Below are positions 1 to 10,280 of a stretch of 64,000 nt of DNA, one piece after another. Source of the stretch: Bactrocera neohumeralis (taxonomy: Eukaryota > Arthropoda > Insecta > Diptera > Tephritidae); assembly GCF_024586455.1 (NCBI RefSeq), contig NC_065921.1, positions 80,970,163 to 81,034,162 of the forward strand. Direction: 5' to 3'. Each line of letters starts with the position of its first letter. Positions within the stretch are counted from its first letter, which is position 1. The notes below the pieces were generated by a model. It worked only from the letters and a program-made list of their open reading frames with translations. It was not told the origin of the DNA and did no database searches. The position numbers and the translations under genes were made by a program.

Positions 1-300
1 GTCGAAAGTCTTTAGAAAGGCCGTGATCAGTAGGATCAAACATTTTATTGGTGTGTTTACAAACTTAAAAAAATATAAGGTTAAAATTGTTTGCTTATTT
101 TATTACTAGATTTGCACATGTTATTTACAATATGATTTTCAAAATCTATTGTGAACGGTGGAATATCCATTCTCAATGATGTCAAGTTTGTTCGTGTTAA
201 TAAATCGAAAACAACTCACAACAGCTCCAAGTAATATTTATGGAGAAATATTAATTTTCTATTATAAAGGGTTGTTAAAATCTGTATAATAAAAAAAATT
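1..300. other. A+T-rich flank, nothing recognised
   Basis: Non-coding A+T-rich sequence to the left of the duplicated HMG upstream region. I see no ORF, tandem repeat or element end that I can name. Confidence 0.5.
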
Positions 301-882
301 TCCATTTACTCATACCGTCCATTTAATTATAAATGCAGTAATGCAATTTAAAATTTTTCCGTCCCAAACTGCGTGGATGCATGTGAATAGTGTTGGTAAT
401 TGTGTAGGCCCATATAAAGTAATACTTTTACAATTGATAAACTTCTAGAAAATACATATTTACTTAATGTTAAATTAGTTAGAAACATTTTTTATCAATT
501 AAAATTTAATTTTCTTAATTTTGTATGAAAATACAAGTCTGGCTGAATTACTCGTTATACAAATTCGTTACTTCCGCATTCGTTATTTTTTCATTGTGCA
601 AGTTTTCTACTGACAGTTCTTCATTCAATCCGATTTTGTAGTAAAGTGGTACACTTAGCTTTTGTTAAATTCGTGACATTTATTAATCAAAGTTTTGGTC
701 AAATTCGTTGTTTTCAAGGTAAGATAAAAAAACTTAGTTTTTTAAAGTATTGAAAGGAAAATACTTAATAGTGCAATAGAAAGATAAAATAATTGACAAC
801 TTCAACGATGCTGAATTACACTGTCGGTGTCGCGAATTATTAAAATAAAATTTTGCTATAAATATTTTCATACATTGGAAAC

Positions 883-1227
883 GATATACAATTGTTTATC
901 ATCCTATTTATTGTTTTCTCCATTTTCCACTCTGTTCATCACAATGCATACCTGCGCTTTGGTAGAATTGCCGCCATCGCGGTAAGTCGTTTGTTTTTAT
1001 CTTTTGACACGGCTTCGCTCGTTGAATTTTTTGTTATTGCATATGTGTTACTTTGTCCTATTTGCCGTCATCATGTAATTTTATATGTATGACTCGCTAC
1101 CTATGTACCGACATAGGTAAAGTAGCGAGTAAACTGGCAATAAAACAGTTCAGTGGCTGCGCAGTTAACAGCGCAGTTGACGCAATATAAACTGCAAGGG
1201 AAAATCGACATTGTCGGCACAAGCCAT
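883..1227 (+). other. 345-bp conserved island, copy 1, with hairpins
   Basis: By eye this block differs from 4837-5181 at only about 5 of 345 positions, without indels, while flanking duplicated DNA is much more diverged. It contains a long hairpin at 1092-1130 (arms ACTCGCTAC / GTAGCGAGT with an inner ACCTATGT / ACATAGGT pairing) and a second inverted repeat, CTGCGC / GCGCAG, near 1157-1174. A 66-codon open frame crosses it but begins with TTG and ends just before the hairpin, so I do not call it a protein. In the HMG context it lies inside the likely 5'-UTR intron. An intronic ncRNA, an enhancer or recent gene conversion are all possible. Confidence 0.6.
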
Positions 1228-1725
1228 ATTAGGGATGCAAGTCAAAAATATACATTGATGTGTTTTGCGACATAATGCATCAATGTATCGTTTAAATATA
1301 TCGATATTTTCGATGCATCGAATAAAATTACCAACAAATTCTTACCATTAAAAAATAAAATAAGAAAATTATGCAATAAAGTATTTCGTTTATTTAATAA
1401 ATACCATCCTACGATTACGATAGAGGTGATTCTGCCTCTCTTTTGATTTGCTTTAAATAACCATTTAACTTTTTACACAATTCTGATAAGATTTCCATCT
1501 TGATGAATAATACTCTCTTACTCTTTTATTGAAATATTAATTTCTAGTATATGCTGCTCCAAATATTTTGAAAAAAAAAGTTATAAATTGTGTATCTGCC
1601 ACAAGCCAATGCATTCAAATACTCTTTAGAAAACATAATAAATAATGCAAGTACACATTTGTGATTATAAATCGATGCATCAAAAAAATACATCGATATA
1701 TCGATGCATAACGGAAGGTCCAAAG
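1228..1725. mobile_element. Insertion unique to copy 1, possibly hAT-like MITE
   Basis: About 500 bp present in copy 1 of the HMG upstream duplication and absent from copy 2. It starts with an AGGGATGCAA-type end and both edges carry inverted, CATCGATGCAT-rich sequence (near 1260-1320 and 1670-1710). That is reminiscent of non-autonomous hAT elements. Exact ends and a target-site duplication could not be fixed by eye, and there is no transposase frame. Confidence 0.35.
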
Positions 1726-2157
1726 TACTTAATATTAACTCTGGTCAGAAATTGAAAAATATTAAGTGTTTAATATATAACTATTAACTGGAAGTAAATA
1801 AATGTATATTGAAAAATAATAGGCAGTTAGTGAGTGGTGTACATTTAAAAAATTTATCCTGCTACGTAGTGAAGCTGTTTGCAACTAAAGCTATTTTGAA
1901 ATCCCGCGCTATTTGCATGCTTCTTAACTTCACTTGATGAAATTGTACATCAAATAAAAAAGTCGCTTCAACGCCAGAAGAAAGTTGGTATTTTATAAGT
2001 GTTGCTCTAAATATGATGCAAGATTAGGACTTCAACATCTTATTAACTATAATTCGCTACGTACTGTTGTCTAAACAATTTTAAATACATATAAATTGTA
2101 TCTATTATAACTTATTGTTTTTAATTACATTACATAAACATTTTTTATTATTTTCAG

Positions 2158-3327
2158 AAAAAATAATTTAATTCGGGGAAGTTGAAGAAAAGTTACAGCT
2201 GTTCAAAAATGTGTGAAAATAATGAAGAAATTCGCTATATATTGAAATTTTTATTTAAAGATGGGAAAAATGCCACGCAAGCCACCAATGCAATTTGTGA
2301 GGTTTACGGAGACGATGCTGTATCAGTTCGTGTAGCACAACAATGGTTCGCTCGTTTCCGTTCTGGAAATTTCGTTGTGAGAGATGCACCTCGCTCTGGT
2401 CGACCTATCGTTGAAAAAGTCGATGAAATTATGGAAAAGATTGACCTGGACCGTCACATAAGCAGCCATGACATCGCTAAGGAACTTAACATTCATCATC
2501 AAACGGTTTTGAACCATTTAAAAAAGGCTGGCTACAAAAAGATGCTCGATGTTTGGGTGCCACATGAATTGTCTGTGAAAAATTTAATGAACCGAATTAA
2601 CATCTGCGATTCTTTGCTGAAACGAAATGAAATCGAACCATTTCTGAAGCGAATGGTGACAGGAGACGAAAAGTGGATCAAATACAATAATGTGCGAAAG
2701 AGATCATTATCCAAGCGTGAAGAAGCTCAAGAAATGGATGCAAAACCATTATTATCCCCTCGAAAGGTTATACTGAGTGTTTGGTGGGATTGGAAAGGAA
2801 TCATCCACTATGAGCTGCTAGAGCCTGATCGAACGGTTGATTCTACATTTTACTGTGAACAACTGATGAGATTGAAGCAAGCAATCGAAATTAAACGGCC
2901 AGAACTGATGAACAGAATCGTCTTCCATCAGGACAACGCTAGACCACACACATCCTTGATGACTCGGCAAACACTGAGAGCGCTTGGCTGGGAAGTTTTG
3001 ATGCATCCACCATATAGCCCTGACCTTTCACCATCGGACTACCATTTGTTTCGGCCCATGCAGAACTCTCTTAATGGAGTAAATTTGGATTCAAGAGAAG
3101 CCTGTGAAAATTACTTGTTGCAGTTTTTTGCCGAGAAGCCCGAAAAGTTTTACACTGATGGAATAATGTCTCTACTGGAAAAATGGCAAAAAGTGGTAGA
3201 CCAAAATGGTACATATTTGGTTCATTAAAGTTCATTATAAACTTTAATCACTGAATATAAAATAAAGTTAAGTTTGGTTAAGTTGAAGTTTGATTAGTAT
3301 TACGAAAAGACTTTTTCCACTACCCGT
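2158..3327 (+). mobile_element. Mariner element, 5' end missing, 3' ITR present
   Basis: Sequence from about 2158 matches a mellifera-type mariner family also seen at 34145-34654 and 57861-58989. The 3' inverted terminal repeat is recognisable at about 3285-3327 and is followed by TA. The 5' ITR and about 150 bp of 5' leader found in the copy at 34145-34654 are absent: the HMG-derived sequence abuts the element in the A-run just upstream of the transposase start. With only one ITR it should not be mobile by itself, although the transposase frame is intact. Confidence 0.85.
2209..3228 (+). CDS. Mariner transposase, intact open frame
   Basis: An uninterrupted 339-residue frame from ATG 2209, close to the roughly 345 residues usual for mariner transposases. 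The open frame extends nine codons upstream to a TTG at 2182, but ATG 2209 fits the family. An N-terminal helix-turn-helix region (about residues 5-110) is followed by the linker signature WVPHEL (116-121). The catalytic motifs are TGDEKW (D153), HQDNARPHT (D242) and YSPDLSPSDYHLF (D277), so the D,D34D spacing of mariners is kept. It is the only undamaged transposase among about ten mariner-related fragments in this window. The frame sits 51 bp downstream of a duplicated HMG 3' splice site, so a transcript from the HMG-like promoter could splice into its leader. It could be a recently active element that lost one end, or a captured host gene. One departure from most relatives I remember is RKRSL where RKRSW is usual. 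Confidence 0.88.
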   Translation: MCENNEEIRYILKFLFKDGKNATQATNAICEVYGDDAVSVRVAQQWFARFRSGNFVVRDAPRSGRPIVEKVDEIMEKIDLDRHISSHDIAKELNIHHQTVLNHLKKAGYKKMLDVWVPHELSVKNLMNRINICDSLLKRNEIEPFLKRMVTGDEKWIKYNNVRKRSLSKREEAQEMDAKPLLSPRKVILSVWWDWKGIIHYELLEPDRTVDSTFYCEQLMRLKQAIEIKRPELMNRIVFHQDNARPHTSLMTRQTLRALGWEVLMHPPYSPDLSPSDYHLFRPMQNSLNGVNLDSREACENYLLQFFAEKPEKFYTDGIMSLLEKWQKVVDQNGTYLVH

Positions 3328-3329
3328 TA

Positions 3330-3658
3330 TTTATATTTTAAAAATATAAATCTTCTTATATACTGCTAACTATATACTACAGTAATGGCTGTTTTCTGAC
3401 TAAATTTTTATGTAGTTAATATTTAAAAGAAATTATTTCCTTTCATTTTTCACCACATTTTACTGTAAGCGTTATGTTTTGTAAATTTACTTGATGTGAT
3501 GGGAAACTAAGAAAACCAGTAATAAAAAAAAAAACAAAATGAAATAAATAAAATATATATAAAAAACGTATATGAAAAAATATATAAAAAATAAACTAAA
3601 GACTATATTTCCTAATAAGCATGGAAAAGATAAAAATTTCAGGCTAGATGTGACAGCG
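3330..3658. other. A+T-rich spacer
   Basis: A+T-rich DNA between the mariner 3' end and the start of copy 2 of the HMG upstream region. It includes A- and TA-rich simple sequence near 3525-3600. No HMG 3' sequence or coding frame is visible here, so there is no evidence of a leftover HMG coding exon downstream of the mariner. Confidence 0.5.
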
Positions 3659-5607
3659 TCCATTTACTCATAACCGTCCACTTAATTACAAATGAGGTAA
3701 CGCTATTTTAAAATTTTCCGTCCCAAACTGTAGGGATGCTGTTGTCAAGAGCCGTTACAAAATAGGTGTACACAGTCTGAATTTCAATCAACTAATTGAA
3801 TAGTGTTGATTATTGTGTAGACCCATATAAAGAAATACTTTTACAATTGATATACTTCCAGAAAATACATATTTTTTAAAGTTAAATTTTTTAGAAACGA
3901 TTTTAAACAATTAAATTTTAATTTTCTGAATTTTGTGTGTAAATACAACTCTGGCTGAATTACTCGTTATGTGAATTCGTTACTTCCACATTCGTTATTT
4001 TTTCATTGTGCAAGTTTTCTACCGAGACGGGCTTCTTGTACAAGTACAGTTCTTGAAGAAATTCATTCCGATTTTGTAGTGAAGTGAAGCGGTTTAATTT
4101 TGTTATATTAGATTCGTGAAATTTATTAATCAAATTCGTTGTGTTTTCAAGGTAAGTTAATTAAACTTAGTTTTTAAAAAATTGAAAGGACGATAGTTAT
4201 TAATAGTGCAATAGAAAGATAAAATAATTGACAATTTCAACGACTGAATTACACTGTCGGTGTCGCGATTTCGTCTTTGCGCATTATATATACATATAAG
4301 TATATTGGCGCCAAAATTAATTACTGATGCTTTACCTTTTTTATGATTTTTATTAATGAAATCATGATTGCACAAACAAAATGCTTTGGTTCAGGTTAGG
4401 GAGGGCCGTTAATTAAAAAAAAACTTTCAGTACTCAAGCCACGCACTTACAACTGTACCCAAGCAAACTTACGCAAAAAAGTTTAATTTTTGACTATGCC
4501 ATTTGCCGCTAGCTTGAGTTTTAGCAAAACGACAGTAAAACAACCTATTTTTGATATATAATTAAAAATCTGCCTACGAATTCACTCCAAGTCAAATTAG
4601 TTCAGGCACTTCTATGAATGAACTTAAAACTGATTAGAAACGTGTTCAATTGAGTCCTTAGCTAGCAACAGGGAAAATTATTACATTATACAAATCTAAA
4701 ATAGACCCCAAATAAATTATAGAATAAATGTCTATTGTAAGTTATAACGGAAATGGAGGTGATGTTTACTATTATATCACTTAGTTCATTTTATTCTTAT
4801 TAAATTTTGCTACAAATATTCTAATACATTGAAAACGATATACAATTGTTTATCATCCTATTTATTGTTTTCTCCATTTTCCACTCTGTTCATCACAATG
4901 CATACCTGCGCTTCGGTAGAATTGCCGCCATCGCGGTAAGTCGTTTGTTTTCATCTTTTGACTCGGCTTCGCTCGTTGAATTTTTTGTTATTGCATATGT
5001 GTTACTTTCTCATATTTGCCGTCATCATGTAATTTTATATGTATGACTCGCTACCTATGTACCGACATAGGTAAAGTAGCGAGTAAACTGGCAATAAAAC
5101 AGTTCAGTGGCTGCGCAGTTAACAGCGCAGTTGACGCAATATAAACTGCAAGGGAAAATCGACATTGTCGGCACAAGCCATAGTACAGTTGAAATCAAGG
5201 ATTGCAGAAGAAAGGTTTACTTAATTCTAACTCTGGTGAGGAATTGTAAAATATTAAGTGTTTAATATATAACTATTAACTGCAAGTAAATAAATGCTTA
5301 GTGAAAAATAACAATCAGTTAGTAAGTGGTGTAGATTTTAAAAGTTGACCCTGCTACGTATGTGTGTATCTGATGAATCTGTTTGCAATTAAAGTTATTT
5401 TGAAATCCCGCGCTATTTGTATGCTTCTTAACTTCTCTTGATGAAATTGTACATCAAATAAAAAAGTGGCTTCAACGTGCGCCAGAAAGTTGGTCTTTTA
5501 TAAGTGTTGCTGTAAATATTTGATATGCAGAATTATGCTAGATTAGGACTATTAGAAATTATAGTTGGTTTTAAATACATTACACAAATATTTTTTATTA
5601 TTTTCAG
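3659..5607 (+). promoter_or_regulatory. 5' region of the HMG gene (copy 2): non-coding exon 1 and intron
   Basis: This copy leads into the functional HMG coding exons. A probable non-coding exon ends at 4151 (CAAG|GTAAGT) and the intron ends with a pyrimidine-rich acceptor at 5606-5607. Exon 2 would start at 5608, 65 bp before the ATG. The transcription start was not fixed; a TCATTGTGC initiator-like stretch, also present in copy 1, lies near 4010. The intron contains the conserved island 4837-5181 and a segment of about 520 bp (about 4275-4795) absent from copy 1. Confidence 0.65.
4837..5181 (+). other. 345-bp conserved island, copy 2, with hairpins
   Basis: The partner of 883-1227, with the same length and about 98.6% identity by hand count. 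The last roughly 180 bp, which contain both inverted repeats, show no differences at all. It lies within the predicted 5'-UTR intron of the HMG gene. The hairpin occupies about 5046-5084. Confidence 0.6.
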
Positions 5608-5672
5608 ACGCAAACTTGAGTTCTATTTCTAATTCATACATCACCTAAAGTAAAAAAAAAAAAACAGTAAAT

Positions 5673-6088
5673 ATGTCTGATAAACCAAAGCGTCCTCTAT
5701 CCGCATACATGCTATGGCTCAACAGTGCACGCGAACAAATTAAGCGCGAAAACCCAGGTATTAAAGTGACTGAAGTCGCGAAAAAGGGCGGAGAATTATG
5801 GCGTGCAATGAAGGACAAATCGGTGAGTTGTGATAAAATTTCAGAAATAGAGAACCTTAAAATTAACTTGTTCTTTTATTAATTATACTTTAATAGGAAT
5901 GGGAAGCAAAAGCTGCAAAAGCCAAGGAGAATTACGAAGATGCCGTAAGAGAATTTGAAGCGAACGGCGGTAGCTCTGCAAATGGCACCACCAAGAAGCG
6001 TGGTAAGGCGGCGAAAAAACCCGCCAAAAAGAGCAAGAAGGCTGAATCTGAAGACGATGATGATGATGAAGACGAAGAAAGCGATTAA
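5673..6088 (+). CDS. HmgD: HMG-box chromatin protein, HmgD/HmgZ type
   Basis: Small chromatin architectural protein that binds DNA non-sequence-specifically in the minor groove and bends it. Coding exons are 5673-5822 and 5897-6088, joined in phase 0 across a 74-bp intron (GTGAGT ... TAATAG). They give 113 residues; Drosophila HmgD and HmgZ are about 111-112. The HMG box spans residues 1-75 (opening MSDKPKRPLSAYMLWLNSAR). A lysine/alanine-rich linker and an acidic tail of Asp, Glu and Ser follow, as in HmgD. The stop is followed by AATAAA at 6106. The start is fixed by the family N-terminus and an A-rich leader. Which of the two Drosophila paralogues it corresponds to cannot be decided here. 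In Drosophila they are a tandem pair, which makes the upstream duplicated 5' region interesting. Confidence 0.93.
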
Positions 6089-7647
6089 TTTTAGATGATA
6101 TACTAAATAAATCATAAACACATCATTTCAATATACAGTAAAAAGAAGACCAGCTTGCCCATCTGTAACCATGTCTATATATTCACACTACATCTATATT
6201 CATATAGTATATGTCGTAAAAAAGTTGATTTTTTTTAAACAAATTTGCACACAATTTCAAGTACATGAAAAACAGTAAAAGAGAAATGCATTTATGATAT
6301 AAAAAGTCTTTAGTTGTAGTAAAAGTCATATGCAAAGTAATGTAACAAAAAACATTTAATTTAATATTATATACTTAAATAAAAAAACTTATTACATGGA
6401 AAAAGAGTCATAATTAAACTAAAATAAGAGGTCGTGAAGAAAAAATAAGAAGTGGTATATATATAACTGCATTTATTTACATATGCATTAGTGTAGGTAT
6501 AACGTGAAAGGTTGTATTAATGCGAAATGGGATATTTGCTTGAAGAAAGCAAATTTTTACCTTTGTGTTTTTTAGTTCAATATTACCAAGATAATGCACG
6601 TTATGACACACCACTTTATTTCGAAAAATGCATAACCATTAAAAAAAATAAGCTGAAGTCCTTATATAAGCCAAAAATAACTAATGTACCAATGATTGCA
6701 CTAAAGATACGAATTGTGCGGTAACATTTTTTTTTTAATTTCATTATTCAATAGAGTACTAATTGTTTCGCGAAAAAACGAGTTAACTAAACCCAATCGA
6801 GAGATATTGAAGGAAATAAAACGCAATAATTTATTGGTACGATTTATAATCCCTTAATAAAGCATTTTTTAATTAGAAATTGTTTTAGATCCCTTCAAAG
6901 ACGTGTCTCGCGTCTCCGCACTTTTATTAAATAAAGAAGTTAACAGACAACGTGCTGCATATTTTTTTCTAATTAGTTTCATTTCTTCTTTCAGATTTAA
7001 CATATTTAACAATAATATGGCATTAGAGTAGAAATCATTGTAATGAAAATTTATAAATAGAAATATACGAATATAAATAATAGTAAAATTAAATCAGCGG
7101 TGTAGTATGTTTTTAAAGTCCAAATAAAGAAAAAATATCAGAAATAAATCACGTTAAATATTTTTTCTACTATTCTTATTTGAAATTAACGATATTTTAT
7201 GTAAATGTATTGGTATCATGGGCAAATATCGAAATAACTTAAATATTTAATTGAGCAAAGACATGTATCATATACTATTTTCTTCCCTTTGCATTTAAAT
7301 ATTTTTATTTTACTTCGATATAAGCGCATATTAACAATATTAATATTGAAATAATTTAGGCTAAAACATATCAAATGTTCGTAGGTTTATCAGTTTAAAT
7401 TCAAATACACACTTTCTCCATTGCTACAAATACGAAAATAAAGACCAAATAAAAAGAAAACATTGTTATAATATAGGTATTAGCATTAGCGCTACTTACA
7501 ATACCGCCCCCAACCAATAACATTTTTTCGTAATTCTCGAACCCCAAACATTTTTGGCGAATAACAAAATTCCATTAAGATACGTCGTTTCTTTTTGCGC
7601 TTACTAATGCTCCTCGTATGCATGCGTGTATGTACGTAAAATAAAAT
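6089..7647. other. HMG 3' UTR and A+T-rich intergenic DNA
   Basis: About 1.5 kb between the HMG stop and the Tango11 stop (convergent genes). It probably holds both 3' UTRs. A 65-codon frame at 6527-6724 has no recognisable homology or coding character. No repeat or RNA gene was identified. Confidence 0.5.
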
Positions 7648-9023
7648 TCAATTACGATTTAGCCAGAAGACAGCCTTCAAAACGAAATACGCTAAGCCTA
7701 AACAATAGACGATTTTTTCGCGTTGCAGGCGCTGTTCATTACTGATTTCAATGTTCAATACGCGACGATTAAGTTTGGCTAATTGCCGACGCAAATAGAG
7801 GATCTCTTCATGTGGTGTAAGCTCTCCCATTGGTGTACCTTCGCGATGGCTGACAATTGATGCATCGTGGTTATTGTATGCCAATTGCTGCGAACGTTTG
7901 CTGGCACCACCCGTAGTCAACTGAAAAATAATAATCAAAAAATTAAACATATACATATATGAGATGAATCAAACAAAATTTTGCTTAAAGCACCAGCAAA
8001 TCTTTTAAAGCGATTGTTTTCAAAGCATTTAGCATTTCACAAATTTTAGTTTACAGTATGGCAAATCTGTAGAAATATGTCCTCTTAGCAAAATAAATTG
8101 AATAGCTGAGATTGTGTTTAATTTTCACAATGAATTTGATTGTTTGATTTTGAATTTTGTGTTACGACAGTTTTGAGTGTGAATATTCTTAACAAGTTTT
8201 TTTCAGTCAAAATATGTATTATTAAAACAAGAAGTAACGTTATCTATTGTTGCACCGAAACTCTAATACCCTTCACAAATAAAAACAGTTTTTGCTTAGT
8301 GAACCGATATGAAAAATTTGTTCGGAGATTATATCAGTATTAAAATGATACCACGCTTCATATATGTACATATAATTATATATTTATACTATATATAGCG
8401 TTTGTGATAAGGTTGTTGATTTACCCATATTACATTACAATTAATGCATATTTTTCAAGCAAACTTACTTGTGAGTCAGATTCCACAGAATTAGAGTCAG
8501 TGGGATGAAATCCGACTTGCGCATGGCCTATACCATTAGCGCGTACGTAAGGAGGAGGACGTGTATCATCGTCGTCATCGTAATCGCCATCTTCATAGTC
8601 GGCTCCGTCGTCATATCGATGTGGTGAACACTCCTCAGAAGCAGACGGAAAATGGTGTTCATTCAATGTAATAACACGAGGTGGTGTCTGTACACGCATC
8701 ATGCTCTCCGTTGGATTCTTTGGTAGAATTGAGTTTTCCAGTTGTATTTCTCGTGGTGCAGAGCGTGTCTCGAGATGTTGATTATGACCTAATACCACTA
8801 TACGATCTGGTACGTTCATGTCAATTTTATCGTGATAATTCCATGAATTAATTAAACCATTTTGATTTGATAAGAGTAAATCTTCGTCAGAAAATTCTCC
8901 TGTTGCTTTAATGCGCTTGGGAACACGCATTTTGTCATTTATTTCATGTGCAAATTTAGCTTCTTTATAAATATCTTCATCCAGACCATTGAACATGCGG
9001 GTTGGCGATTGTGGTGTAGCCAT
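7648..9023 (-). CDS. Tango11: Tango11 / mitochondrial fission factor (Mff) homologue
   Basis: Tail-anchored adaptor of mitochondria and peroxisomes that recruits the dynamin GTPase Drp1 for fission. Coding exons on the minus strand are 9023-8469 (185 residues) and 7920-7648 (90 residues), joined in phase 0 with donor GTAAGT and acceptor TTTCAG across a 548-bp intron, giving 275 residues. The N-terminus carries the Miff-domain core (residues about 12-40, with KMRVPKRIKA). The middle has a TPPRVITLNEHHFP segment and an acidic Tyr/Asp stretch followed by a PPPY motif. The second exon has a heptad-like coiled coil (EEILYLRRQLAKLNRRV) and a C-terminal hydrophobic anchor ending in WLNRN. The start is the first in-frame ATG and matches the conserved N-terminus. 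It is head-to-head with LBR about 1.26 kb away. Additional alternative exons, as in Drosophila, would not be detected. Confidence 0.9.
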
Positions 9024-10280
9024 TCTCTATAATGGGTAAACGTTTTTGTTTCTTTTCTTGGCAGGTTTTCCTTTGGTAAAGTTTCTGCCTGACACTCAAA
9101 GTTGTGTTGGTGACTTTGTTATAGTTTTTCCCACAAGATTATGTCACAATGTGCGGTCGTCGACACTTTACACAATTTATGACTATGTTCCGTTGGATTT
9201 TTTTTTTGCAGCGGTATTACCAAATTTTACAACAGCACAGACGGCAGACAGGAAGTAAAGCCAAGTGGAATGTTTGTAAAAACAAAGAAAATTTTTGGTT
9301 TGACGGAAGAAACGGAAAATTTTTAGATTAACTACTGCAACAAATAATGTTTTTCTACGTACTGAATTTTACTTTTTCTTGCTTACTTTCTGATTCTGGT
9401 GGAACAAAAAATATTGGAAAAACTATTCAATAATTTTCCAAATTTTCCTCTACTCCTGTTTTTGTTCTTTATTGCAATTGCGTGTATATTTTCTCAACTT
9501 ACGAGATGCAATTATCTGACAGCACTAACAAGTTGCCAGGGCTTAAAAATATTATATACGTATTATTATAATTTGATTTATTAGAACTAAACTGTTAATA
9601 ATAAGTCTTTTATTAGTGAGTTAATGTATGCTTACGTAAAATTATTTAAAATTAATAGCCAAACTTTATTGTAACTACATATTTCCACCCGTTTAACAAA
9701 AATAGATGATCTTTGTTAAAAACTACATTAATTTTGCTGTTATTCAACACTAGTAATACTAGAACTTTTCAGCTGCCTTTTTTGTTTGTTTCATTCACAC
9801 ACAAATGTTTCTTTCCACCACTAACCCCCCTGAAGATGCATTCTCTCTTTTCCATTTATATACTCTCCCTTTTCGACGCTTACATATGTATATTCATTTA
9901 TTACAAAAGTCTAAGCGGCATCACTCTTGAAGAACATTTTTGTGGCAAAATAATTTTAAATTCAAATTATTTGTTAAATTCTTAATGCATATTGGTCTAA
10001 TTTCTTAACTGTGTGTTTAACGAATTTACTGTTAGGTAAATATATATTTTAGTTTTTGACCAATGTTTAGCGAACAAAAATACCTCGGCAGGGCCACAAT
10101 ACTACAATCAAAAAAATAAATGTACAGTAACGTCGACGTCGACTTCGTGTTGCGCGCGAAAGAAAATTGTGGTGGACAATCAGATAAATTCCAATTCAAC
10201 TGATAATTTTGAATTATTTTTGGTTTCTTATATTATTTTTAGAAAAAATACAGGGATCGAAAAATATAAATTTATGAAAA
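9024..10280. other. Divergent intergenic region between Tango11 and LBR
   Basis: About 1.26 kb between two start codons facing away from each other, so it should hold both promoters and 5' UTRs. Short frames here (70-90 codons) look like random open frames. A CG-containing stretch near 10125-10165, about 120-155 bp upstream of the LBR ATG, is the least A+T-rich part and may mark the LBR promoter. No specific factor site can be claimed. Confidence 0.45.

Larger units (their letters stand above)
301..2157 (+). repeat. Duplicated HMG-gene 5' region, copy 1
   Basis: This stretch is a diverged direct duplicate of 3659-5607, the sequence just upstream of the HMG coding exons. Collinear blocks include the opening block at 301, the likely non-coding exon 1 with its donor (AAG|GTAAGA, exon end 718), the nearly identical 345-bp island at 883-1227, the block from about 1730 on, and the polypyrimidine tract with acceptor AG at 2156-2157. 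Relative to copy 2 it has an extra insertion at about 1228-1725 and lacks about 520 bp present in copy 2 at about 4275-4795. The homology stops at the acceptor AG. What follows is mariner sequence, not an HMG coding exon. It may be the promoter and intron of a lost tandem HMG paralogue, or a duplicated promoter only. Confidence 0.8.

Noticed and set aside
892..1092. 66-codon frame present in both copies of the HMG upstream region (also 4846-5046)
   Set aside because: It begins with TTG, lacks an ATG in good context, and lies in a predicted intron. Its preservation is explained by near-identity of the whole 345-bp island, including the non-coding half.
6527..6724. 65-codon frame containing YYQDNARYDTPLYF
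   Set aside because: The QDNAR string recalls a transposase motif, but nothing around it matches a transposase in order, so I treat it as chance.
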